DNA from: Polytrichum commune
Taxonomy: Eukaryota > Streptophyta > Polytrichopsida > Polytrichales > Polytrichaceae
DNA length: 64,000 nt
NCBI GenBank assembly: GCA_950295325.1
Contig: OX485806.1
Location: 24,800,001 to 24,864,000 of the forward strand
Reading direction: 5' to 3'
Both the position numbers and the translations under genes were made by a program. The stretch's first letter is position 1; each line of letters starts with the position of its first letter. The notes under the pieces are model-generated. The model was given only the letters and a program-made list of their open reading frames with translations. It was not told where the DNA came from and ran no database searches. Positions 34,996 through 46,189 of this stretch are shown in pieces.

Positions 34996-35387
34996 TGTGT
35001 GGGCGGCCTATGAGTCATATGCACATGTGCAACACATACCCCTACCAGTCTGTATATGTTTAAAGTGGAAATGCTTGATGTTGTATGCCATGTGTAAGTC
35101 CTTGGAACATATTGAATTTCATAGAGTTGCAATGGTTTCTTCTATGGGTATGTTGGGTGAAAAATATGCAAGGAAAAGATAAAAGATCTCGTTCCTTTCG
35201 AAAAGCAAGATATTGGATTTTGATGTTGATGCATACGCTGCAAGATTTAACATCTTGGTAGTACGAACTTTACATTTAGCTAATGTTTCTCTCAATATTG
35301 TTTTGGCCATCTAGTTGGAGGGGGGCCTTAGGTCACTCCATTCTAGAGATGTGAACCACCTAAGAACAAATGGTCTTTTGGAGGGAA

Positions 35388-35404
35388 GGGGGGGGGGGGG
35401 GGGG
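35388..35404. repeat. 17-bp poly-G tract
   Basis: One of the longest of many poly-G/poly-C tracts in the window. A poly-C tract follows at 35582-35592. Confidence 0.9.
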
Positions 35405-36019
35405 AGGGGCTATGAAGTAATACACACATATTGTTGAATATGACTAGAATATACCTTCATGTTATCAATAGATTTCCAATAACCCTGAAATTTTTGATTT
35501 TTTTTTAAATTTTACTTTTAAGCATCAAATGGGACCCTTTCTTTTTATCAAATTCCATTTTCTAGTGAAACTCCCCATAAACCCCCCCCCCCTCCCCCAA
35601 CGAGGAGATACCTCATACCCATCATTTTAGATTTGCAACTACAATGTAGAAGGAAACAATCATAAATGAATTTAATGCAATCTTATGTTTAGTAGGTGTC
35701 CCTTCAATGTCATAATCTGTGTTTGAAATTAATAGTGGCACATGAATCTAGATGTTAGTGATGCCCCTCTAACAATAAAAATGATATTAATAACACTATT
35801 CAATGTTTTAGCAATGTATGTGAGGAATATCCGGGAATACTACGTGGAATATTGTCAGTCCCACAAAATATTGTTATGAATGTGAATAGTGTTATGAATG
35901 AACGAACCCACCCTCCTTATTCTTGTGCATGGCTTGGGCGGCACAGTAATATTGTCGGGGTGAAACGCTTTTTTTTTTTTTCAATATTTGTGAACTTTAA
36001 AAGATAGCACTATACCATG

Positions 36020-36420
36020 TATTGTATTCAATGTCATATGGTATTTTATGTCACTGTGGGCAACTTTCTCTAATGACACTTCTTATGAACACGTTTACGA
36101 AATTTGTCATGGATGATTGACATGTGGATGAAGTCCATGTCAATCATTGAAACAAAGTTTGGTCTATTCCGCATACTTTAAATTTTGTAATGAAATATTG
36201 AGATGGATGACTGAGATATGGATGAAAAACCACTTAGTAAGTGATAGTACTTACAACATTGCAAATCCACAGTGCCCAAATATTTTAACAAGGAATGACA
36301 AATACTAATAGGTTCACATTTAGTTTTGGTGACACTACATGGGCGGTTTACAATTAGTATTGAGCTAGAGAAAATAGAATGGGTGACACTTATTTATATA
36401 TATATAGTGCGCTTAGTCCA
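36020..36420. repeat. Partial second copy of the CACTA-like element at 9.0 kb
   Basis: Shares CATATGGTATTTTATGTCAC, the nnAATGACACTTCTTnTGAACA block and GTGACACTACATGGG-like words with both ends of 9016-9957. The central subterminal-repeat region is missing. Confidence 0.5.
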
Positions 36421-36679
36421 CAGTCGAAAAAAACGGTCTTCCTTCATGAATGCTTCTTTAGGAAGCCAACATGAAAATCTATTTAGCTATTGACAAGAAA
36501 TATTTTATAACATGATGGGTTCACACCTGTGTGCCATTTGTTACCAACTATGTTGGCATAAATTTCTTTGCATTCGCATGGGTCCTCGTGACAAGTGACC
36601 TAGAATTTCATGGTCAAAGCTATTCCCCAACTTACTCGTGGATTCGTCGACCACGCAAGAAATTCATGTATACACTCTA

Positions 36680-37035
36680 ACCTTTTTAATACCACGCATG
36701 TGGCAACCAAAGCTCATGTGATATTAAGGAGGTATGTAGTGTTAACATGGACGCATGGTAACAGAGAATTAGTGCAACGTGTGACATTATGGATTAACAC
36801 AAAGTCAACATTGCAATGATGACAATGATGACAACGTGATGCGTGGCACGTGTGAGCTTGAGGTTTGAACTCTTTGGTGGATTACTTAAATGTCCAAACC
36901 CATGATATATGGAAGGGAAATGTGACAGCAAGGATGGAGGTCTAAGCTGAGAACATCCATTGCCTAGCGTTTCAAGATATAAGCGAAGGAGTGACATTGA
37001 GGAGGGTGATATTACGGAGGTTAGGGTGTATGTTC
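36680..37035 (+). repeat. Dispersed repeat family R2, copy 3
   Basis: Collinear with 12985-13335 from GTGGCAACCAAAGCTCATGT to GGAGGTTAGGGTGTATG. The three copies share orientation. Confidence 0.65.
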
Positions 37036-38385
37036 ATCCTAAGATCTATGACTTTACAAAATTTGTCTAAAGTAGGAAATCGTTTTTCCAAGAAAATCCT
37101 CTCCTTTAGAGACCGTCCACTCTTGGTAGGGTAGCAACTGGCAAGTTAGTATTTACCTAGACCATGGTGGAGATGTGAATGTGAATCAACATTGACTCAT
37201 GTTTTAGTGGTGTGTGCTTAGGTGTGGCTCCAAGAATGGAGACCATAAATACATGTGTTTAAAAGAGATTGGACTGTATGGTTAAATTATGATAATCATT
37301 CTAAGCTTGACAGTCATCATAAATAGGGGGGGGGGGTGTATGACCATTTAATGAGCATGAGAACTTTCATCTTGACAACAAACATGATATTCAATTGAGC
37401 TCCAAAAATTGTGAGAAAAACATTCCAAGCCTCAATTTGGATTTGCTAAACATCTCATGGTCTTCATGTGTTTCGTATCCTAGGAGAAGTTGGCTAATCG
37501 GAGAAAAAGTAAACCATTTACTTTAACGTTGACATTGCTAAGGTGGGTGGTATGTGTCATCAATATGCTAATATTTCAATGATCTTAAAATGGTTCCTAA
37601 CAACCATGTAAGGATATTTACAACTGGCAATTCAACAATTTAAACTCTATCACCTTGGCCACAAGATTAGCAGGTTCAACTCTCGTGTTATTCATTTTTG
37701 TTTCTTCACAAGCACATGTTAACATCTTCAAGAGCATATTAATAAGAAGTTCATTGAAATGTAAGGTAGAGGGGTGCTAATCCCAACATTTTCCTAAAAG
37801 TGTCCTTTATGCATGCCTCCTAATCATGTAGTTGAAGCACACCTTAAACCATCCAAATACCCCTAGCGCAAACTGGGGGTGGGCATTTGGGTGAAAATTG
37901 GGGTGGTTCCAAGAGATTGCAAAGTTGATTTTGGGCGAAAGCGGGATTGGATTTTAGCAAGCCTCATAACGTATATAGAGGTCCGTCACTAATACGTTTT
38001 TCTTAAGAGCATGTGTGCAGAAGTTACAAAAGCTCAAACTTTCTTTATGGGTGGGACTGTTGGCTTTAGTGCAGGGTGATTTGGGCAAGAGGTGGTGATG
38101 GTTTTGGGTGAAAAATAGAGATGACTTTGGGCGAGTGTCAAGATGAATTTGGAAACCATTTGCAATGGAAAAAATGTGGGTCTAGAAGGGATTTAGGGAT
38201 TTAGGAAGCAAAGGTAACTAACTTCCAAGATTTGCAATATAAGTATATGATGTGTAATTTATTTATTTTGTTCCTACTATGTCTAAGCCAATTTGCTAAG
38301 CCAATCGTGCTTACCACTAATCCAAATTGCATAAAAATAGACTAAATCAGTCAAAGGGTTGGTTTCAACACCCTCCACCTTAGAC

Positions 38386-38674
38386 GGATTTGCCTAAATA
38401 CCCCCGACGAGCGTGGCTCGGAGGCTAGGTTCGGGAGGGGGTGGCAGGGTTGGCATAAAACATGCCCCCTATTTTTTTAATTGGGTGGGGCCTTATTTGA
38501 TCTCATAAGGGGCTCCCTAGGGTAATTTGGGGCTGCAAGACCCAAATTTAGCAAAAAAAAAACCAAAAAAAGTCACCAAGTGGCTAAAACGGGGAGGGCC
38601 AGAAAAATAAACCCCACCGAACCTGGCCTTCGAACCTGACACCTGCAATGCTCGTCGGGGGTATTTAGGGAGCC
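38386..38674. mobile_element. MULE-like MITE with perfect 11-bp flanking repeats
   Basis: A 289-bp element between identical 11-bp direct repeats CCACCTTAGAC (38375-38385 and 38675-38685). Its inverted ends contain CCTAAATACCCCCGACGAGC, with short terminal differences (GGATTTG left, GGCTC right). Non-coding. The duplication length fits Mutator-like elements best. Confidence 0.8.
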
Positions 38675-39185
38675 CCACCTTAGACCACTATCGAGGAGAT
38701 TAAGATGAGGCCACAATAATATATTGGGAAGGTGGTTCGCATTAATAGATAAGAAACAGGGCTCCCAATATAAATTGGATGTTCCCCAAACTAGGCAAAC
38801 GTAATGCATTCCTACTATCCATTCAATAACAAGTGAGAATAATGCTTATCAATGCAAATGGCTTGAGTATTTCTCTCATAAACATGAGCACGTTCACTTG
38901 TGTACGCTAGTATTGCTGCCCAGAGAATAGCATCTGCCTTAACCTTTAGGGGTTAAAAAGTTTCTTTTGCCACCCTTCACTATGAAGAGAGAGGGATTTA
39001 TGGTAGACGAGCAAACCCCTCATCCATTCAACACAAAAGCCATGAAATAGTATGCAACCCGAAGTACGTTTTTTAGTTGATTTGGCATTGGAATGAGCTT
39101 TAAAGATCCCGAAGTAGTCTACTCAGGGTCATTTGAGATGAATTAGCAACAAAGTTATATGGGGTCAAGTTTCTATATTGGATAG

Positions 39186-39580
39186 ATGAGAGGTACGCTC
39201 AAACCAACGATAATTCCCTCTCCTTTGTGCTTTGATATGTTTGTGAACCATGTCGTGGGTTCTATTCCCCATGCCGGCGTGGTGCTTACCACCTTAGTCC
39301 ACCCAACTATGGTGGGGGGTCCTTGGACCTTGTTGTATGAGTACCTCAAAGCCCTTTGGGGGGGTACCATGTCCGGTATCTTCAAGGCACTAGTGGCTAG
39401 CTAGGAACTTGTATAGTGTGTCACTATAGTGTCCATCCTCGAAAGGGGGAGAGTAGTATTTGTCCCAATGTCCCCTTGTCCAGTGGGCATCGGGTCATTG
39501 GCATTACGAACGGACACTTTATTCACGCCGGCCCCTTGCTTGAAAGGGGTTGGAGTTTCTATCTATCTGAACCATGTCTT
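39186..39580 (+). mobile_element. SINE: tRNA-related head, LINE-derived 3' tail
   Basis: The head contains a B-box-like GGTTCTATTCC (39258-39268) preceded by an anticodon-arm-like ATGTTTGTGAACCAT, resembling the 3' half of a tRNA(His)-type gene and an RNA polymerase III promoter. The A box is not clear. From about 39405 the sequence is homologous to the 3' UTR of the full-length LINE (56885-57025), sharing CCTTGTCC, GTGGGCATnGG, CGAACnGACACTT and TTCACGCCGG-like words. Both end in a hairpin followed by TTTCTnTCTATC. SINEs encode no protein and borrow the machinery of a partner LINE through a shared 3' tail, so this is the expected layout of a partner SINE. Both 70-codon frames over it are incidental. 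The target duplication was not resolved. Confidence 0.6.
39436..39553 (+). other. SINE 3' hairpins (GNRA loop; terminal stem)
   Basis: Hairpin 1 at 39436-39450 is TCCTC-GAAA-GGGGGA, with a GAAA tetraloop. Hairpin 2 at 39528-39553 pairs CCGGCCCCTT with AAGGGGTTGG. Equivalent hairpins with different bases occur in the LINE 3' UTR (56899-56921 and 56993-57011). Confidence 0.6.
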
Positions 39581-39589
39581 AGCGTAGGT

Positions 39590-41480
39590 GCCACACATGA
39601 TTTGTATACAACAGAAGAGATGAGTGGTGTTGAGGTTGTTGGCATGTCGTTCCCCTCCATTCTTGCCTATAACATTTGAGAACAAAAATCCCAAAGAAAA
39701 TGAGATACATGCCAACAAACCCTCCCAAAATGAACATGCGACAAATGAAAAAGGAAACAAATGTGAAATGGTGAGGGGATTACAAGTGGAAAAGGTGGGT
39801 ATGTGGGGGGTTACCCTGGGGAGTGGCATGCATGGTGCCAAGTGGGTGGCGACATGACATAAGCCCCGGGGGGGAGGGGGGGCATCATGACATGTCATAG
39901 GGGAAGCTTATGAACATGAACATGGACATACATGCGTATGGCAGGTATGCACATGCACGGATATGGGCATGGGTGTATGATCACATTGGTGTATGGGGTT
40001 GGGTGGTCTGGGATACTAATTCAAATGCATGGGTGCACTGGACCAGGAGGGCGCAAGTCCAAGCTACTTGCTTTACAATCATTGGAGTTCTTATTTGAAA
40101 TGGATTATATACTTTATTTTTCATCAAGGTTGCTTAATTTGCATCCACATTCAAATATCATATTCCGTGTAGCGCGTAAGAGCGAAGTTACCATGGATGT
40201 GACGGCGACAATTCCCATGAACTTGGCAAGAAGAACTTGCCCGCACGCCACCGACTTAACGCAAGAGAAACGGAATTGAGAACCTCAAATCCATGGTGCA
40301 CAATGTATCCCCGCATTTTGGGTTTGCAAACGTATTTGAATATAAATCAAGGGAACTACAAACACCCTATAAGTCCAAGTGTGAAGACTTCACAACACAC
40401 ATGAGATTTCGTGATGCTTTTGAGAAGTAGAAGTTTGTCAAAACCTCATGCTACACAATCCCTTGAAGTAGCTCAAGATATACATGTGTACCCAAGAGAA
40501 TGTTCAAGTTATCTCGTGGACTCGAAGGTGTTATTTAAAATTTATTTTATTTTATTGAAAAAAAAACCCCGTTTATTACGCTTACTCCAAAATTGTGAGT
40601 AAGTCCATCTCACGAGGAGCCACGATCCAGATAACTATGATTTCTTGTAGTCGAGAGTCGTGAGCTTCTTTGTAGTAGTCGAGTAACTCACCAGCTAGTT
40701 GACCTTTATAGAGCATTTGTTTTTGGGTGGGGATAATGTGCATGGCATCCTTCCCATGAATTTGAGAAAGAACGTGACCTAGGGTCTCAAAAGTTGGGAT
40801 ATTATACTATCCTCACCTACACATTCCCAAGAGTACGGGAAGAATCGGCACCTAGTTACAAGCAAAGCTGTTGAAATGGCACCCACGGGAAGAAAAAATT
40901 CAACTCTCAAGCCTAGGGAAAAACCCGACCATTTAGGGGGCATGATTGAATGTCCCCTTATACATATTTTATAGAGGCATAACATATGGTAGTAATAAAA
41001 TGACAAAGAAAAAAACATGGGATGTTGACCGGTTGTTTTGAAATTCTCCTCGTCGGTTGAAGAGAAATCCATCGTCACGCAAGGAGAGTGGAATATTGTG
41101 TGTGTAAAAGTGTGATTATTAGATTCATGTACATTGTGGTGTACGGAGATGGAAGCTAGGACATGATGGCGAGTGATGAGCGGTGAGGGTTGGGGATTCG
41201 TGGCACTCATGTATTTTCAGTGTTGAGAGTTCATTCATCTTTGCAGATGAGATGAACCACTTTAGACACTACCTTACGTCATGGCTCCTTGTCTCAAGGG
41301 TTTCAAAAATACCAAGTTTTAGTAGTTCTAAATAATCCTAGTGTAATCTAATACTCGAGGCAATAATACAAAGGGGGTTAGACATTAAAAAATAAAGCAA
41401 ATGCCTCATATAAAAGCAAGTGTGTGCATCATGCGTTGCCAACCTATCATTACTAGTCTCGTTGTTTGTAAGAAATTAAT
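39590..41480. other. Non-coding stretch
   Basis: No recognised gene. A 143-codon frame on the - strand (40779-41210) lacks any motif I know. Part of 39625-39740 resembles 23185-23290, marking another low-copy repeat. Confidence 0.45.
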
Positions 41481-41483
41481 ATG

Positions 41484-41870
41484 GGTGGACGTTAAATACC
41501 CCCTCACGAATTTTCGGGGTGACAAATCCGGGTTGGGAAAACCCTCTAAAGAAAATTTTGAACCCGACCAAAAAATGTTGCCCATCCCGCCCAACTTCGA
41601 AAAAAACATTGCCCTTGCATTCTTGATGGCCGCTTGACTACAAATCCCATATTGACTGCACTTCACCTTCAAGGTCTAAAATTCAATATATATATGTGCA
41701 CTTCCAATTAGTAAATAAGCAATTGATTGGGATTTCATTCCGCAAGTGAAACCATCAATGAAGAACATAATTAACTTGGAGGTCAAAAACATTACAAAAT
41801 CCTCATTAACATTGAAATTATAATTTTGTGACTTACCATTTAAAATTATCTTTGTCATTCTAATGATAGA
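41484..41870. mobile_element. Solo arm of the long-inverted-repeat element
   Basis: Collinear with the left arm of 29594-30697, starting GGTGGACGTTAAATACCCCC, then TTGCCCTTGCATTCTTG, CCTTCAAGGTC, AATTGATTGGGATTTCATT and GACTTACCATT. The partner arm is absent; A+T-rich unrelated DNA follows. Probably a deletion derivative. Confidence 0.7.
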
Positions 41871-43080
41871 TTAGTGCAAGTGATCATAAGATAACCAAAA
41901 TGAAACAATGAAGATATAATATAAAACATATAACAAAGATACTACATAAAAATCAATTTTATTTTTTAGGTAATATACTACGAGGTATAAATAAATGGTA
42001 TGTTGTTTGGAATTAAACTTGTGAGACAATGTTATGGATGGGATATACTCAGACAATCATAAGTTTCTAACTATAGCCTATATGAATTATTGTAATATTT
42101 TATCCTTATCATATATTGTATTATCTTTAAAATTACATGGTGTATATTAATTATTTTCAGATTAAAATTTATTATATAATAATAATAATATTGAATTAAT
42201 TTGTTGAGTTCACCAATTTATCATAAGGTGATATATATTTATTATTTTGACATATTACAAATATTTTAATAATCACATCCGTGCAAAATAAATGAATTAT
42301 GAACAAAAAAATGTCTATGACAACACGTCATAATTATATGTTGCACACGTTAAGATCTTGCGATATTTATCAAGATAACCATGTGGAAGTCAAAGCCACA
42401 TTATGGCTTTGGAAACAACTCATGGGAGGTTAAAAAATAGGCTTAGAGCATCCAGGGTGCATCATTGCCCCTTGCCAACTAATTGATGTTTACAAAATAG
42501 CTAGTAGTTCACAATAGCTATGAGGGAGAAAATAAGTCTTACATGCCAACTCGGAGTAAGTAAGCTCCATCCAAGCTTCTTGATGGACTCATATGATTTT
42601 TGTTACCAGATTACTTTACTTGAGTGCCACGAATCCCCGGCCAACGGTGAGCTTCGAATATGAGATTTATTCTTACGAGTATAGGGTGTTATATTGTAGA
42701 GTTTACACTTGGTTTGGTGATTTTGACATATGTTGTGGTTCTTACAATTTCATTTTCAGCTCAAAAAGTCACATGGCTTCGTTGTAGGTGTCGGTGAGGC
42801 ATGATGAATTTGTCATTGTTGAAGACCACCTTTGCATAGAAACATGGACACACAATAAAAAGCGTTTGCAACCTTCCCATCTCCCCCAATGTTCCCCCTT
42901 TAGCACTTCTTTGGAAATGTGTCAAACTAGAGAGAGTTGGTACATGAATCAACGTACTGCATGCAAGAATAACTTTGTGAGTTGAAAATTTTGTGCAAGA
43001 GATATGAATGAACTTCAACAAGCATTTTCAAGAAGTGAGGAGGTTTTGAGGAGAAGATGTCTGATGAATAAATAAAATAA
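41871..43080. other. A+T-rich non-coding stretch
   Basis: Very A+T-rich from 41880 to 42300. No gene signatures. Confidence 0.5.
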
Positions 43081-43107
43081 AATAAAATAAAATAAATAAA
43101 AGCAACG

Positions 43108-43211
43108 TCTGGGTTTCTTTTACCCTGACATGAATGGGAGCCCGTTCCTCTCCACCGTGATCATGTTTGACCAAGCGTCACCGTAAAGGGTACTTCCTCC
43201 CTCTCGGGAGG
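43108..43211 (-). other. LINE B 3' UTR hairpins
   Basis: On the - strand, CCTCCC-GAGA-GGGAGG (43196-43211) is a perfect six-pair stem with a GNRA loop. Further 3', GTCAGGGT pairs with ACCCAGAC (43108-43130) just before the A/T tail. Order and spacing match the two hairpins of the younger LINE and the SINE. Confidence 0.6.
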
Positions 43212-43563
43212 TGGGCTCCTTTAGTTTACTCAACGGTTCAATCCCTAGCCTCTAGGGGGGGGGGGGTCAACGGGGGGTTGTTTGTTATCTAGTTTTCTTT
43301 TGTTTAATATCAACTATGTGAGGTATTTAATGGCAATTTGGTGTAATTGTTTCATAAGCTTTTTGATATCTCTTTTAGGTATTTTAAGGTTTTCTAGTTC
43401 CTTAATTGGTTGTTCATGGATATCCCCTCTAACTCCGGCTATGATAGTGATGAGAGGGTTGACTTGCCACCCAACCGTTCTGAGTGTTTGGATGAGTGGG
43501 TTGTATTTCTCGGTTTTTTCCTTGTGTGCGGTATTTGGGAATCTGTCATGACAGTATGTGAAT

Positions 43564-44130
43564 TCAATGAATTGTATGACGTTTGGTGGGGTTGGCGTTA
43601 GGGGAGGTTTGCTTTCGGAAGGGGCAACTAGTATGCATATATAGTATGTCTGGCATGAGCCTGGCTAGACATGTGCATGGTGTGGTATGGCATGAACATT
43701 GAAGTAACCATGTTGGGACTGTGTTGTCTTGTGGTCTGAGATTTTGGTTACTTGGATTTATAAGGGTGTAATATCTTGTATGTTTGCTTGATTGTAATGT
43801 ATGTACGATTTGGTGTATTGCGTTATTGTGTCGTGCTATACGCAATCCCTTTAAGTGTTGGTTTGAGCATATAGAGAGTAGGCGTGGCCATGTGTCTAAG
43901 GCATTATTAGGGCATAGTGTACAGTTTGGGTTTGGGTATATATTGGGCCAAAATATATGTTTACGGCGGTTACCCATGTATTGGGCGTATCGGAATTTTA
44001 GGGTTTGTGTAATTTGGGCGTCTGTTATTCGAGGGTTTTTACAGAATTGGTTGGAAAGTTTAGGATTGATTTGGTTGTTGGATGTCCATTTATCTATGTA
44101 TGTGAATTTGGATTGGGCCCACTTTAATTA
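43564..44130 (-). pseudogene. LINE B C-terminal CCHC and PD-(D/E)XK-like region
   Basis: The - strand gives FKWAQ-like and RYAQYMGNRRKHIFW segments, then CTLCPNNALDTWPRLLSIC (C-x2-C-x9-R-x4-C, with the knuckle His changed to Arg), then VPTWLLQCSCHTTPCTC and LARLMPDIL. Equivalent blocks in the younger LINE are CPICNSNELDTWLHVLLTC, CTCGTQRCHC and RFRPDIL. Preservation of the second cysteine cluster in both copies argues that it is a functional module. The frame ends shortly after the PD motif. Confidence 0.8.
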
Positions 44131-44289
44131 TTGATTTTTGTGTTCTTTGTTAACATATGTTTGTAGGTTCCGTATGGCACCCGTGTGTGTACCAATTGGG
44201 ACCCCGTTGAGCCAATATGGCGTAGTATGGGCCGTATGTATCCTAGGGGTGTTGGTGGGTTTGTCTAGGAGGGCTCCATTGTTTGTTAG

Positions 44290-44800
44290 CTAGTCCGCAA
44301 TTTCATTGCCTATTATTCATGTGTGTGCCCTGACTTTTTGAATTGTGATTTTGTGTTTGGACCATGTTATGTGGTTGACTATGGCGGAGATGAGTAGTTT
44401 ATCTGGGTGGTTATGTTGGGATGATGGATGTCTTATATGGTTATGTATTAGATATATACTGTTAAGGTTGTCTGTAAAGATGTGTGTTGTTGTGTTTCTT
44501 GAACTGCTATGAGGATGGTGTTTAGTTAAGCTCTAAGGATATTTTGTAGGCCTGGGAGTCTTTGTGCGATTCAAAGGTTGTTGGCGGGGCAATATACACC
44601 CGAGTTAGCTGTGTTCCCGACGTCGTTCTTGTCTGGGGGGATAAATGATCCGTCGGTGTATATGCATTGTTGGGGTTTGAATTTAAGGGGGTGGGTGTGG
44701 TATAGTTCTATTGGTAGTTGTTGTGTTGAGTGGGTGCTTTCCTGGTGTTCGTATATTGGGGCTTTATGCCATGCGTGGGATAGTTTCACTATTTTCTTAG
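44290..44800 (-). pseudogene. LINE B RNase HI remnant
   Basis: The - strand encodes CIYTDGSFIPPDKNDVG, with the first catalytic Asp in YTDGS. Near 44300 a GNEIAD segment follows, with the last catalytic Asp. Frameshifts separate the two, so it is not a continuous enzyme. Confidence 0.75.
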
Positions 44801-44916
44801 AGGGGGTATTTTGTTGTGGGTGTATTTTGGCTTGGGTGTTATAAAGCTCAAGTATGGTGGTTGTGAGTGTGTTGGGTATTCTAGTTTTGCCTAGGGAGGG
44901 GTTTTGGTTCTGTATG

Positions 44917-45404
44917 CTAATTATGGTGGTGTATTGGTTTTCTAGTTGGATATTTTGGCCATTCCGTTGTAGGGTTGCATTGTATGGTGTTGGGCGGTAT
45001 GGTTGCTATTATGTGTACTTCTGCATGCGTCACTGGGAGGGGGTTTTCTTTATGATTGATTATGATGATGGTTGTGATATTGCGGTCTTCTCGGGTGGCC
45101 ATGCGGGCCCAATGGATGGATGTCATGGTAGTTTTGAGGTATGGAGGGTGGGCTAGGCCGCTACCTATCCATTTTGATGAGTGTGCGAGTCCTGTCGAGC
45201 CAAATAATACATCTCGGTTGTGTGGGGAGTTGTATTAGGTAAGTGTTATTGGGCATGTAAGGGGTGAGGAGTAGTATGAGTGTGTAATATTATATGTTTC
45301 TATTAGGACTTGTAGGGTGGAATGGTGGAGGGTTTGATGGCTATTATTTGGATTGTGTTTTTTTGGTCTTCTTTTTGGGAGGATTGTAATATATCTTTGG
45401 GTTA
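44917..45404 (-). pseudogene. LINE B methyltransferase-like domain
   Basis: The - strand reads LTQRYITILPKRRPKK, LIETYNITHSYYSSPLTCP, a stop, then YNSPHNRDVLFGSTGLAH, KWIGSGLAHPPY, SIHWARMATREDR and an Ile-rich strand. Every block aligns in order with 54600-55060 of the younger LINE. The RDxxFGS and AHPPY blocks resemble the DxFAS and NPPW/NPPY blocks of Dam-like methyltransferase domains in DIRS elements. HPPY is intact here, whereas the younger copy has HPHN. Confidence 0.6.
45392..45404. repeat. Left target-site duplication of the full-length LINE
   Basis: TATCTTTGGGTTA, identical to 57026-57038. Removing 45405-57038 rejoins the coding frame of LINE B across the site (ILWLTQR to YITILPK). 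Confidence 0.9.
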
Positions 45405-46189
45405 AAGCTCTCTCTTCTCTCTCTTGTGGGATTCGGGATGAGGTGTTGCTAAGGGGCTCCGAAACCCTGGGGAGGTGAGTGACTGTGGAGTAGCCGCTGA
45501 GATCGGTGTGTGTGCTGCTAGGAGCTGGACTTGCAGTTACCCCGCACGCATTTGAGAACAGTTGGTCAGGGTGTTTGAAGAGGTGCTTAGAAGTGTTGGA
45601 GGGGTACGTGTGAATGCTCAGTATTAGATCCAAAAACTCAATCAGGTAGGAATGGCAGTTAGATTTCATGATTAGAGAATTCTGAAGAGCTGGGGCTCGG
45701 TTGGTAGCATTGTGATTGAAAACTCCATCCTCCTGTCTTGAATTCTCTAGATCTGAGATTAGAAGCACCACATTTGGGTGGAAGCGAAGCACCGAGGACA
45801 TAGACACACTGACACTCCCGGCCACTGCTCCGAACCAGGAACACATTGTCTAGAAAATAGATCATACATCACACAGAAGGAGCCTCCGGCTCCTTCTTTC
45901 TCTCATATACATCGCAAGCACATTCTCCCTCTTTCTTCAACCCAGCACAGACACATCCCCTATAGATCCAGTCTTTAACCTTAGTAGGTCACACAGCAAG
46001 TTAGATTTACTTGCAAGCAGGAGCAGCGATCCAAGAGCAGCGGGAGCAGAGGTCTACAACATCGATCTACACCGAGCGATAAGCGGCCCACCCCAAGTTG
46101 ACAAGACTGACCCTCACAACTCCCGGCGACATCATCAACAACTCCGAAATCAAAGATCTGACAGAGGAGAAACAACAGATCCGATCCCA
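45405..46189 (+). promoter_or_regulatory. LINE 5' UTR (presumed internal promoter region)
   Basis: 785 bp between the target duplication and the ORF1 ATG, more G+C-rich than the flanks. LINE transcription normally starts from an internal promoter at the first base, so regulatory signals should lie here, though I cannot point to a defined motif. A perfect 9-bp hairpin GAAGGAGCC-TCC-GGCTCCTTC is at 45876-45896. Its apical CCTCCGG also forms the apex of the 3' terminal hairpin. A long antisense open frame across this segment and LINE B is incidental. Confidence 0.6.

Larger units (their letters stand above)
43071..45404 (-). mobile_element. LINE B, 3' portion
   Basis: Oldest LINE of the nested cluster. 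On the - strand, from 45404 down, it encodes the methyltransferase-like domain, RNase H, the C-terminal CCHC and CxC-x4-CxC region and a 3' UTR, ending in an (AAAAT)n-type tail near 43071-43100. It is collinear with ORF2 of the younger LINE but clearly divergent. Its upstream part resumes at 57026, on the far side of the younger insertion, so both pieces are one element. Stops and frameshifts are frequent. Confidence 0.9.

Noticed and set aside
39224-39275. A functional tRNA(His) gene
   Set aside because: Only the anticodon arm and B-box region are tRNA-like; no acceptor stem or clear A box can be folded around them.
39186-39404. A 72-codon + strand frame and a 70-codon - strand frame
   Set aside because: Both overlie the tRNA-like head of a SINE; the B-box and LINE-like tail explain the sequence better.
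45235-45846. A 203-codon open frame on the - strand
   Set aside because: It spans two unrelated parts: LINE B coding (below 45404) and the antisense of the LINE 5' UTR. The junction is the target duplication, so it is a chimaeric accident, not a gene.
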